Positions 7,685 through 14,533 of a DNA stretch of 24,589 nucleotides are shown piece by piece. The notes beneath the pieces were generated by a model. It was not told the origin of the DNA. It did not search any database and saw only the letters and a program-made list of their open reading frames with translations. Made by a program: the position numbers and the translations under genes. Numbering within the stretch: the first letter of the stretch is position 1; every line of letters begins with the position of its first letter. The stretch comes from CALHKP01 sp963558075 (lineage in GTDB: Bacteria > Bacillota > Clostridia > Peptostreptococcales > Anaerovoracaceae): assembly GCA_963558075.1 (NCBI GenBank), contig CAUWFN010000029.1, positions 1 through 24,589 of the forward strand, given 5' to 3'.

Positions 7685-8617
7685 TCAGAATTTTGCAATA
7701 AAAACTTTGCCCATTTCACAAAAAACAAGGCCTTTTATCTCTAATATTGAGATTATACCATTAATTTCTTGTAGTTTTATGTGTGTCTTGTGATATAGTT
7801 CTTCAAAAGATGCCTCGCCGGAGGCCAAAAGTACCTCCATTATTTTTCTTTCATCTCGGCCAAGAGAGTCCATGTCACATATTCCGCATCTAACATCTAT
7901 ACCCATATCTAAAAACACATCATCGATAATAACAAGAGGCGGCACCGCCTCCCTTATCAGTTTGTTTGTCCCCGCACTGCTTTTACTCGTTATATTTCCT
8001 GGCACTGCATATACAAGCTTGCCCTGTTCTGCGGCGCATTCCACCGTAATAAGCGAGCCACTTCTTACCCCAGCCTCAACTACTGCTACAGCATCAGAAA
8101 GACCTGAGATAAGCCTGTTTCTCATGGGAAAAGTATAAGGCTTTGCCTTGAAACCATCAGGATACTCACTTATAATCAAGCCTTCTTCCTGTATTCTTTT
8201 TTGGAGATTTCTGTTTTCCGAAGGATAGCAAATGTCAGGCCCACATCCGAGCACGGCTATAGTTTTACCTCCTACCTCTAATGCCCCCTCATGAGCAGCC
8301 CTATCAATCCCCCTCGCAAGACCGCTCACAAGAACAACGCCATACTCTGCAGCCTTTCTTCCTATTTCTTTTGCAACAGCTTTCCCATAATTAGTACAGT
8401 TTCTGCTTCCAACAACTGCAACAGCACTTTTTTCTGTCAGACTTATATCGCCTCTACAGTAGATTGTCTTGCAATCAGATACATATTCGAGAAGCTTTGA
8501 TGGATAATTTATATCATCCTTTTTTACAACATACGTCTGATTTTTATTTTCTATTTCCGCTGTTTCTGCTCTAGCAGATTGTGCACCGCATGCTCCTTTA
8601 AATTCTTCTCTTATCAT
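7685..8617 (-). CDS. dprA: DNA-processing protein DprA
   Basis: A 310-residue DprA, which binds incoming single-stranded DNA and loads RecA during transformation. The Rossmann-like core (about 30-235) shows VVGSRNCT (68-75), VSGLARGID (97-105), AVLGCGPD (121-128), FPMRNRLISGLS (163-174) and GSLIT (187-191). A winged-helix domain of the DML1 type follows at about 250-308. The first 25 residues are not conserved family sequence, and no helical SAM or HhH domain precedes the core. The ATG overlaps the comM stop as ATGA, with AAAGGA upstream, so translation is coupled to comM. The pairing with comM and yraN supports a role in natural transformation or recombination, although no uptake machinery is visible in the window. 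Confidence 0.95.
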   Translation of the reverse strand: MIREEFKGACGAQSARAETAEIENKNQTYVVKKDDINYPSKLLEYVSDCKTIYCRGDISLTEKSAVAVVGSRNCTNYGKAVAKEIGRKAAEYGVVLVSGLARGIDRAAHEGALEVGGKTIAVLGCGPDICYPSENRNLQKRIQEEGLIISEYPDGFKAKPYTFPMRNRLISGLSDAVAVVEAGVRSGSLITVECAAEQGKLVYAVPGNITSKSSAGTNKLIREAVPPLVIIDDVFLDMGIDVRCGICDMDSLGRDERKIMEVLLASGEASFEELYHKTHIKLQEINGIISILEIKGLVFCEMGKVFIAKF

Positions 8618-10143
8618 AATAATTTCCTTTCTCTATATCTTAGCGCCTCTGCAATATGGGAAATTTCTATCTTTTCCTTGTCTTCCACATCCGCTATTGT
8701 TCTCGCTAGCTTTCTGATTTTTGATAAACCTCTCGGATTAAGCGAAAGCCTATCGTAGGCATCTTTCAAAAAATCACGCTCGCTTTTACCTAGCTTTATG
8801 TACTTTGCCGAGGCACCTTCTGGTAGCTGAGAGTTAAGAGAAAATCTTTCATTTCTGTACCTGTGCGCCTGTCTTCCTCTCGCATTTTCTATTACATCAC
8901 TCATTTCTGCACTCGATAAGCTCTCCCCAGAATCAAGCTCATCGTACCTAACAGATAAAAGCTCTATATTTATATCAATTCTGTCAAGAACAGGTCCTGA
9001 CACGCGACTTCTGTACCTTTCGATTTCCCTTCCTGTACAGCTACACTCATGCTCTGGATCGCCGTAGTATCCGCACCTACATGGATTTGCAGCCGCAACC
9101 AAAAGAAAGTCGCACGGGAAAATATATGTCTCTCCATTTCTTATAAAGCTTACAGATTTTCTTTCTAGTGGAATTCTCAAAGCATCTAATATATTTCTAT
9201 CTATCTCATAAAATTCGTCCATAAACAAAACACCCTTGTGAGCAAGCGTTATTTCACCTGGTTTTACAGAAGATCCTCCTCCAATTAAACCTGCTTTTGT
9301 TACTGCAGCGCCAGTCGCCCGAAAAGGTCTTCGCGAAATATATCCTATTTTCTCATCTAGCATACCAGAAATTGAATACACAGACGTAATCTCTATGATT
9401 TCGTTAAAATCAGGCGCAGGCATAATATATGGAATTCTTTCTGCAAGCATAGTTTTTCCCGTTCCGGGACTTCCTACTATGAACATACCATGACCTCCCG
9501 ATACAGCCACTGTTATTGCCCTCTTTGCAAATTCCTGTCCTTTTACATCGCTAAAATCCTTATCATACACGCCTTTACAAGGCTTTGATTCTAGCGTTCT
9601 CCTGTCAATTCCCTGAATCTTTTTTAAATTATTTTTCAAATTAAGATAATCACAAACCTCCGCAAGACTATGAGCACAATAAACATCTATATCATCGAAC
9701 AAAGCCGCTTCTGTCTCATTTGCGGCTGGAATTATAACCCGAGAAACCCCACATTTTCTGAGCTCACTTAGCATAGGAAGTATTCCATTGCATCTGTTGA
9801 GTGCTCCATCAAGAGATAGCTCTCCGATAAAACAAATTTCACTGATTCCCTGATCAAAAACCTGTCCTGACGATACGAGAATGCCGATAGCCATAGGAAG
9901 GTCAAACTGACTGCCTTTTTTTCTAAGCCATGCAGGCGAAAGGTTAACTGTTATATTGCTCACAGGAAATTCATATCCTGAATTTCTTACAGCGCTTTTT
10001 ATTCTTGCAGCTGCTTCCTTTACCGTTTCATCTCCAAGGCCTACAACATGAATTCCAGGAAATCCTCTATTTATATCAACCTCAACACTTACAGCTACAG
10101 CCTTCATTCCCCTTACTGCAGAAGTTAAAACTCGTGAAAGCAT
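8614..10143 (-). CDS. comM: ComM/YifB Mg-chelatase-like AAA+ helicase
   Basis: A 509-residue protein. The N-terminal ChlI-like (Lon S16-related) domain is at about 20-145. The AAA+ core has Walker A GSPGTGKT (224-231), Walker B VLFMDEFYE (305-313), the Cys-rich NPCRCGYYGDPEHECSC segment (353-369) and a C-terminal Mg_chelatase_C domain (about 405-507). ComM is a hexameric helicase that promotes branch migration during integration of transformed DNA. The stretch normally reading PFRAPHH before AGLIGGG here reads PFRATGA, so the conserved His pair is missing. The ATG fits the family N-terminus but has only a distant Shine-Dalgarno (10183-10177, 33 bases upstream) with a palindrome in between. 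It overlaps dprA by 4 bases. Confidence 0.94.
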   Translation of the reverse strand: MLSRVLTSAVRGMKAVAVSVEVDINRGFPGIHVVGLGDETVKEAAARIKSAVRNSGYEFPVSNITVNLSPAWLRKKGSQFDLPMAIGILVSSGQVFDQGISEICFIGELSLDGALNRCNGILPMLSELRKCGVSRVIIPAANETEAALFDDIDVYCAHSLAEVCDYLNLKNNLKKIQGIDRRTLESKPCKGVYDKDFSDVKGQEFAKRAITVAVSGGHGMFIVGSPGTGKTMLAERIPYIMPAPDFNEIIEITSVYSISGMLDEKIGYISRRPFRATGAAVTKAGLIGGGSSVKPGEITLAHKGVLFMDEFYEIDRNILDALRIPLERKSVSFIRNGETYIFPCDFLLVAAANPCRCGYYGDPEHECSCTGREIERYRSRVSGPVLDRIDINIELLSVRYDELDSGESLSSAEMSDVIENARGRQAHRYRNERFSLNSQLPEGASAKYIKLGKSERDFLKDAYDRLSLNPRGLSKIRKLARTIADVEDKEKIEISHIAEALRYRERKLL

Positions 10144-10183
10144 ATCAAAATATCCAGCATTTGCAAATGCTAGTTTCCTCCTT
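10144..10183 (-). promoter_or_regulatory. comM translation-initiation region: distant SD, palindrome, coupling ORF
   Basis: A perfect AAGGAGG (10183-10177) lies 33 bases before the comM ATG, too far for direct use. Between them is a perfect 16-base palindrome, AGCATTTGCAAATGCT (10171-10156). Folding it would cut the apparent spacing to about 17 bases. A 28-codon frame starts with an ATG at 10231 inside the end of yraN and stops with TGA at 10147-10145, one base before the comM ATG, so reinitiation from it could drive comM. A second frame of 11 codons (ATG at 10160) overlaps the comM start. Which of these matters cannot be decided from sequence. Confidence 0.45.
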
Positions 10184-10220
10184 CTTAAAAATTTCAGCCC
10201 GTGTTTTCGCCCAGGCTCTT

Positions 10221-10550
10221 CTAAAACGCATCTCTTAAATAATTTATTCTTATTTCGATAACATCAAAATGAAAATCGCAATCTGCAATCTTTTGGGCGG
10301 AAATATATCTCATAGCTGCATAGCGCATATTTAGAATTTTTCTTCTGTCCACAGCCTCTGCCGGTTCTCCAAACCTATTTCCGCTTCTAGCTTTTACCTC
10401 TATAAATCTGTACTGGCCATCTTTTTTTGCTATAATATCGATTTCCCCATGTCTGGTGTAATAATTCTGGGCCTCTATCTGATATCCATTCTGAGTAATG
10501 TAATTTCTTGCAAGCTTTTCTGCAGAAGTTCCAAGCATTTTAACATTCAT
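10221..10550 (-). CDS. yraN: YraN family (UPF0102) endonuclease-like protein
   Basis: A 109-residue member of UPF0102, which has a restriction-endonuclease-like fold of the Holliday-junction-resolvase type. Conserved parts are GTSAEKLARNYITQNGY (7-23), the active-site-like HGEIDIIAKKDGQYRFIEVKAR (34-55, containing E36, D38, E51 and K53), and the FDVIEI strand near the end. In many bacteria it lies next to comM and dprA or to rnhB, suggesting a DNA-repair or recombination role, but its biochemical function is not well established. The ATG is preceded by GGAGG with good spacing. It is the first gene of the long operon; two tandem promoters lie 34-101 bases upstream, and comM follows after 77 bases. 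Confidence 0.93.
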   Translation of the reverse strand: MNVKMLGTSAEKLARNYITQNGYQIEAQNYYTRHGEIDIIAKKDGQYRFIEVKARSGNRFGEPAEAVDRRKILNMRYAAMRYISAQKIADCDFHFDVIEIRINYLRDAF

Positions 10551-10583
10551 ACTAATCCTCCACCGATACCCTTTTATTTACAT

Positions 10584-10612
10584 ATTTTACCATTTTGCTC
10601 GCGATATGTAAA
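10584..10612 (-). promoter_or_regulatory. Proximal promoter of the yraN-comM-dprA operon
   Basis: On the minus strand the -35 is TTTACA (10612-10607) and the -10 is TAAAAT (10589-10584), with an exact 17-base spacer. Each box differs from consensus at one position. The predicted start is near 10577, about 27 bases before the yraN ATG. A GTAAA-N3-TTTAC inverted repeat overlaps the -35 and could be an operator. Confidence 0.7.
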
Positions 10613-10622
10613 TATTTTACAT

Positions 10623-10651
10623 ATTTTACCATTTTGCTCGCGATATGTAAA
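10623..10651 (-). promoter_or_regulatory. Distal duplicate promoter of the yraN operon
   Basis: An exact copy of the proximal promoter, 39 bases upstream: -35 TTTACA (10651-10646), 17-base spacer, -10 TAAAAT (10628-10623). It carries the same overlapping inverted repeat at 10647-10659. Confidence 0.65.
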
Positions 10652-10768
10652 TATTTTACATATTCCATATTTTTCAAAATGAAATTATCGTATGATTATG
10701 CATCAAAATATGAATATTCCTCAAGTGCTCTGGTTATCACCGCCATCTAGCAAAATTTTGAAAAAAAA

Positions 10769-10800
10769 CATCCCGCCTGCTTAAATATACAGACGGGATG
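10769..10800 (-). terminator. Strong terminator of the rnr-MBL-Cof operon
   Basis: On the minus strand the stem CATCCCGTCTG (10800-10790) pairs with CAGGCGGGATG (10779-10769), 11 bp with one mismatch, and a loop of 10 bases. Eight T residues (10768-10761) follow. It ends the unit finishing with the Cof-type phosphatase and isolates the yraN promoters. Confidence 0.93.
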
Positions 10801-10899
10801 CCCCGCAAATTACCTTATATAAATTTGTTATAGATAGCCTGGCTTCTTAATAAACATCGCTTATAGCATCTTAAGCACATTACCGCCAGCCTTTCGATT

Positions 10900-11727
10900 C
10901 TAATCCTGAAGAACGAATTTTTTTATTGCCTCTGCAACACCATCTTCCCTGTTAGACAAAGTCACAAAATCAGCTGCCTCTTTTAGCTTTTCATCTGCAT
11001 TTTCCATAGCAACACCGATTTCTGCATGCTGTATCATCGCAAGATCATTCATGCTATCGCCCACAGTCATAAGATTGCACTTTTCAATACCTAGCATTTT
11101 CATGAGAGCCTCAAGACCATCGGCTTTGCTCGTAGTCCTTCCGCCAATTTCATTATTGAAAGAAAACGAAGATGTAACCGTTATATTATCAAAGCTTTTC
11201 AGCTCGTTTTCTGTAAATTCTTTGATGTCGTCATCTGCGTAATTTATAGAAATGTTTTCTATGTTGTCGCGATGTTTTCTCATCATGTCATAAACACTTT
11301 CCACAGGAGTTCTAGTCGAAATTACATATTTTGAATCTCTTCTGCTGTTTCCAGCTTTGATTTCATCGAATTCTCTTTGACTTATATATGCATAGCCATC
11401 AGTAAATATCTCCACATTCAAAGCTCTCTCTTCGAAAAAATCAGCAAGTGCAAGAACCGAGTCACTGTCAATACAGTTGTCATAAACAAGCTCCTTGCCT
11501 TTGATGCGATAAACCTTTGCTCCGTTTGATGTCACAACAAATTCGATGCCTTTGATTTCCGGCAAATCCTCAGGCAGAGAGTGATAAGTTCTTCCTGTTG
11601 CGATTACAATATGAACACCCTTTTCCATGGCCTCATTAAAAACTGCTTTTGTGCCTTCAGAAAAATATCCTCCGGGAGCAAGGGCCGTTCCATCAAGATC
11701 AAGCCCTACTATTTTTATGCTGCTCAT
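10900..11727 (-). CDS. Cof-type HAD-IIB hydrolase (sugar/nucleotide phosphatase)
   Basis: A 275-residue HAD-superfamily phosphatase of the Cof/YbhA/YwpJ group. Motif I is GLDLDGTAL (8-16), with Asp10 as nucleophile and Asp12 as acid/base. Motif II is IATGRTYHSL (41-50). Lys200 falls in the motif III region, and motif IV is VGDSMNDLAMIQ (about 222-233), followed by the IGVAMENA segment typical of Cof proteins. The large C2B cap lies between motifs II and III. Family members dephosphorylate sugar phosphates, FMN, PLP or other small metabolites; the substrate cannot be read from sequence. The ATG is preceded by GGAGGCGAGG. It lies 15 bases after the MBL hydrolase gene and ends about 100 bases before a strong terminator. 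Confidence 0.92.
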   Translation of the reverse strand: MSSIKIVGLDLDGTALAPGGYFSEGTKAVFNEAMEKGVHIVIATGRTYHSLPEDLPEIKGIEFVVTSNGAKVYRIKGKELVYDNCIDSDSVLALADFFEERALNVEIFTDGYAYISQREFDEIKAGNSRRDSKYVISTRTPVESVYDMMRKHRDNIENISINYADDDIKEFTENELKSFDNITVTSSFSFNNEIGGRTTSKADGLEALMKMLGIEKCNLMTVGDSMNDLAMIQHAEIGVAMENADEKLKEAADFVTLSNREDGVAEAIKKFVLQD

Positions 11728-11742
11728 AACCTCGCCTCCATT

Positions 11743-12333
11743 TTATTTCAGATAATCATTGTATTCTGAGTTATATATTTTTACCTTTTTCATGGTGCAG
11801 CCGCTGTCATGTCCTGGATATATAACAATATCATTATCCCACTTTGAAATAACCTCACGTATCGTGTGTCTCATCTCGTCTTCAGAGCCGCCATCAAAAT
11901 CTGTGCGACCAAGATCTGTATCAAATATTGTATCGCCTGTAAAACAAACTCTACTTTTGCTGCTCATTATACAGATGCTGCCGTGAGTATGACCTGGCGT
12001 ACTTATTATCTCTAGCTTTTCACCGCCGAGAAATAGCTCTTCGCCATCCTTTAGCTCTACTAAATTTCTGCAATCAAAATCAAAGGCATCCGCCTCGTGC
12101 ATATATACATTTACATCAAATTCGCCGGCAAGGCTATCTGCCCCTCCTGTGTGGTCATAGTGATTATGCGTTATGATAATTCCAAGAGGATTAAGCTCAT
12201 TATCTCTTATAAACTTTGCTAGCTTTCCGGGATTGTAGCCAGGATCAATAATATAACAGTCCGCTCCGTCCTTCTGATATATTATGTAAGCGTTACTTTC
12301 TAGGTTTCCGCCTATAAATCTTTTGATTATCAT
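11743..12333 (-). CDS. Metallo-beta-lactamase-fold hydrolase (glyoxalase II-like)
   Basis: A 196-residue MBL-fold protein. The metal-binding signature THNHYDH (55-61; HxHxDH) is intact. Further ligands are in STPGHTHG (about 111-118) and FTGDTIFDTDLGRTDF (about 131-146), and the last His is in YPGHDSG near 173-179. It lacks the C-terminal domain of true glyoxalase II, so it belongs to the short YcbL-like hydrolases that act on thioesters or related substrates; the substrate is unknown. The ATG is preceded by GGAGGAAT. It lies 23 bases after rnr and 15 before the Cof-type phosphatase, so the three are probably one transcript. Confidence 0.93.
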   Translation of the reverse strand: MIIKRFIGGNLESNAYIIYQKDGADCYIIDPGYNPGKLAKFIRDNELNPLGIIITHNHYDHTGGADSLAGEFDVNVYMHEADAFDFDCRNLVELKDGEELFLGGEKLEIISTPGHTHGSICIMSSKSRVCFTGDTIFDTDLGRTDFDGGSEDEMRHTIREVISKWDNDIVIYPGHDSGCTMKKVKIYNSEYNDYLK

Positions 12334-12356
12334 ATAATTCCTCCAGCTCTATGTAA

Positions 12357-14393
12357 TTACAGTTCTTCTGTCATAAGCTCAAAATCTATCTGTCTTGATT
12401 TTGCATCTGCTCTTGTCACGCATACAGTGACCTTATCTCCAAGAGAATAGATTTTTCCTGTTCTTTCACCGCGAACTCTATATCTTTCTTTTTCCAAAAC
12501 ATAATAGTCATCTGTCAAAGAATCGAGTCTAACCATTCCTTCTATTGTGTCAGGAAGCTGAACGTAAATTCCAAAGTCAGTAACACCACTTATTACGCCA
12601 TCAAAAATTGTACCAACCTTGTCTTCCATATACTCAGCTTTTTTCATCTTTTCGACTTCGCGTTCCATTTCCTGAGACTTTCTTTCTGTCATCGAAGATG
12701 TATCAGCTGCAATTTCTGCCTCCGTTTTAAACTTGCTAAGCATATTCTCTGTCATATTTCCCGTTATCGAAGCTTTGATAATTCTGTGAATCATAAGGTC
12801 CGGATAACGTCTTATTGGCGATGTGAAATGGGAGTAATATTTGCACGCAAGACCAAAGTGTCCGTCGCATTCTGTGCTGTAGACAGCCTTCTTCATGGAT
12901 CTTAAAATTACTGTTCCAACAATGTTTTCGTATGGCTTTCCTTTGATGTCTTCTAGTATGTCATTTAAAATTCTCGGATGAATATTATCCGGATTTACCG
13001 AAAGATTTATACCAAAGCCTGCAAGGAAGGTTTTCAGCTCTGAAATTTTGTCGCTGTCAGGTTTTTCGTGAACTCGATATATGAACGGGTATTCCATCCA
13101 GAAAAAGTGTTCTGCAACAGTTCTATTTGCTGCTAGCATGAATTCTTCAATGATTCTGTTTGCACATCGTCTTTCCGCTATGCCGATTTCTATAGGAACT
13201 TCGTTTTCGTCAAGAACAATTTCTGCCTCGTCGATATCAAAATCAAGGCTTCCTTCTGATTTTCGTTTTGCTCTCAAAATATCTGCAAGCTCATTCATAA
13301 GCAAAATTTCGTCATAAATATCTTCATATTTTTTTATCAAAGCCTCGTCTTTGTTTTCTATTATATCTGAAACGTCGTCATATACAAGTCGCGCTTTGTT
13401 ATTTATTACAGATTCGTATATTTCGTGGTTTACAACATTTCCCCTGTCATTTATTTCCATGTCACAGGAAAGTGTCAGCCTATCCACTCCCTCGTTCAAA
13501 CTGCAAATTCCGTTAGACAAAGCCTTTGGTAGCATTGGAACAACCCAGTTCAGAAGATATGTGCTGTTTCCACGCTTAAGAGCCTCCCTGTCGAGATGGC
13601 CTCCATCTGCAACATAGTGGCTTACGTCAGCAATATGAACACCCAGAAGATAATTTCCGTTTTCTAGCTTTTCAATAGAAATCGCATCATCAAGATCCTT
13701 TGAATATGCTCCATCGATAGTCACAATAGTTTTATCTCTAAGGTCTCTTCTCTTCTCAATATCTTCTTCTGTAATTTCACGCTTTGACATTGCCTTCGCC
13801 TCGGCATTTACTCTGCTTGGGAAAGTTTCAAGTAGCCCATGAGATCTAATCAAAGCTTTGATTGCACCGGTTTTTTCACCTTTCTTTGATACAACCTCTA
13901 TGACTCTACCTTCTGCACTCGCATCTTTTGTCGGATATTTTGTTATTCTTACAACAACCGTGTCGCCGTCCTGAGCATTTCTGAAATCTGCTTTTCTAAC
14001 GAATACATCCTCATCTCTACTATTTTCAGGTACAACAAAGCCATATTTGCGGCTAGTCTCAAGCACACCGACAATCTCTGTATGCGCCCTTTCAACTACG
14101 CGGTCTACGATGCCCTCTCTATTTTTTTCCCAAAGATACTCAGGAAGAAGATCGACAGTTACAGTATCGCCGTTCATTGCATTTTTCATGTTGTTTCTGC
14201 CGATAAAAATATCGCCATCCTCGTGTCTAACAAATGCAAATCCAGATTTATGCTTTTCTAATTTACCGACGATTTCATCTCCTGTAAGCACAACAGGCTC
14301 CTCTTTTATAGGATACGCATCATCTTTATATTTTTTCCCATAATGTTTCTTTTTATCTTTGAAATTTTTCTTTTTGTTATGTGTCTTACTCAC
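12357..14393 (-). CDS. rnr: Ribonuclease R (RNB family 3'-5' exoribonuclease)
   Basis: A 678-residue RNase II/R-type enzyme that degrades structured RNA from the 3' end. Two cold-shock-like OB domains (about 35-165) precede the RNB catalytic domain (about 215-560), whose acidic cluster is KDLDDAIS (232-239; Asp233, Asp235, Asp236). A C-terminal S1 domain (about 595-675) contains GVISGVTDFGIYVQL. The first 22 residues contain about ten lysines, while the winged-helix domain usually found at the N-terminus and the basic tail usually at the C-terminus are both absent. This makes the protein about 100 residues shorter than the B. subtilis enzyme. The start is GTG (14393-14391) after GGGGGA; an ATG just before it would stop at once. 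It leads the rnr-MBL-Cof unit. Confidence 0.96.
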   Translation of the reverse strand: MSKTHNKKKNFKDKKKHYGKKYKDDAYPIKEEPVVLTGDEIVGKLEKHKSGFAFVRHEDGDIFIGRNNMKNAMNGDTVTVDLLPEYLWEKNREGIVDRVVERAHTEIVGVLETSRKYGFVVPENSRDEDVFVRKADFRNAQDGDTVVVRITKYPTKDASAEGRVIEVVSKKGEKTGAIKALIRSHGLLETFPSRVNAEAKAMSKREITEEDIEKRRDLRDKTIVTIDGAYSKDLDDAISIEKLENGNYLLGVHIADVSHYVADGGHLDREALKRGNSTYLLNWVVPMLPKALSNGICSLNEGVDRLTLSCDMEINDRGNVVNHEIYESVINNKARLVYDDVSDIIENKDEALIKKYEDIYDEILLMNELADILRAKRKSEGSLDFDIDEAEIVLDENEVPIEIGIAERRCANRIIEEFMLAANRTVAEHFFWMEYPFIYRVHEKPDSDKISELKTFLAGFGINLSVNPDNIHPRILNDILEDIKGKPYENIVGTVILRSMKKAVYSTECDGHFGLACKYYSHFTSPIRRYPDLMIHRIIKASITGNMTENMLSKFKTEAEIAADTSSMTERKSQEMEREVEKMKKAEYMEDKVGTIFDGVISGVTDFGIYVQLPDTIEGMVRLDSLTDDYYVLEKERYRVRGERTGKIYSLGDKVTVCVTRADAKSRQIDFELMTEEL

Positions 14394-14497
14394 ATCCTAT
14401 CCCCCACTTTCTATATATGTATGTACAACAAACTTGTGTATTTTAAACACTTCATGTTTTTCTCATACAATCATTTTTATCGCTAACACTACAAAAA

Positions 14498-14526
14498 AAC
14501 TCCGCTCAGAATGCTGAGACGGAGTT
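14498..14526 (-). terminator. Terminator of brnQ
   Basis: On the minus strand AACTCCGTCTCAG (14526-14514) pairs with CTGAGCGGAGTT (14509-14498), with a 4-base loop and one unpaired base, followed by TTTTT. It starts 8 bases past the brnQ stop. The 104 bases between it and rnr must hold the rnr promoter; the best candidate (TTGTAT, 17 bases, TTTAAA) is weak. Confidence 0.93.
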
Positions 14527-14533
14527 AAAAAGA

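Larger units (their letters stand above)
10580..10664. repeat. 39-bp tandem repeat (2.2 copies) containing duplicated promoters
   Basis: Two identical 39-base units lie head to tail at 10580-10618 and 10619-10657, followed by 7 bases of a third copy (10658-10664). Each unit junction makes GTAAATATTTTAC, an inverted repeat GTAAA-N3-TTTAC (10608-10620 and 10647-10659). Longer arms TTTACATAT and ATATGTAAA also flank each unit. The copies show no mismatch, pointing to a recent duplication or active maintenance. Confidence 0.92.
10551..10899. other. Intergenic region: yraN promoters and Cof terminator
   Basis: The 349 bases between yraN and the Cof-type phosphatase hold no gene. Bases 10580-10664 carry a 39-bp tandem repeat with two promoters, and 10769-10800 a strong terminator. 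Bases 10665-10760 and 10801-10899 are AT-rich; I see only a very weak promoter-like TTGAGG/CATAAT pair with an 18-base spacer upstream of the repeat. Confidence 0.75.

Noticed and set aside
10580..10664. Tandem repeats considered as a CRISPR fragment
   Set aside because: The 39-base units are directly adjacent with no spacers, and no cas gene is present. They are better explained as a duplicated promoter.
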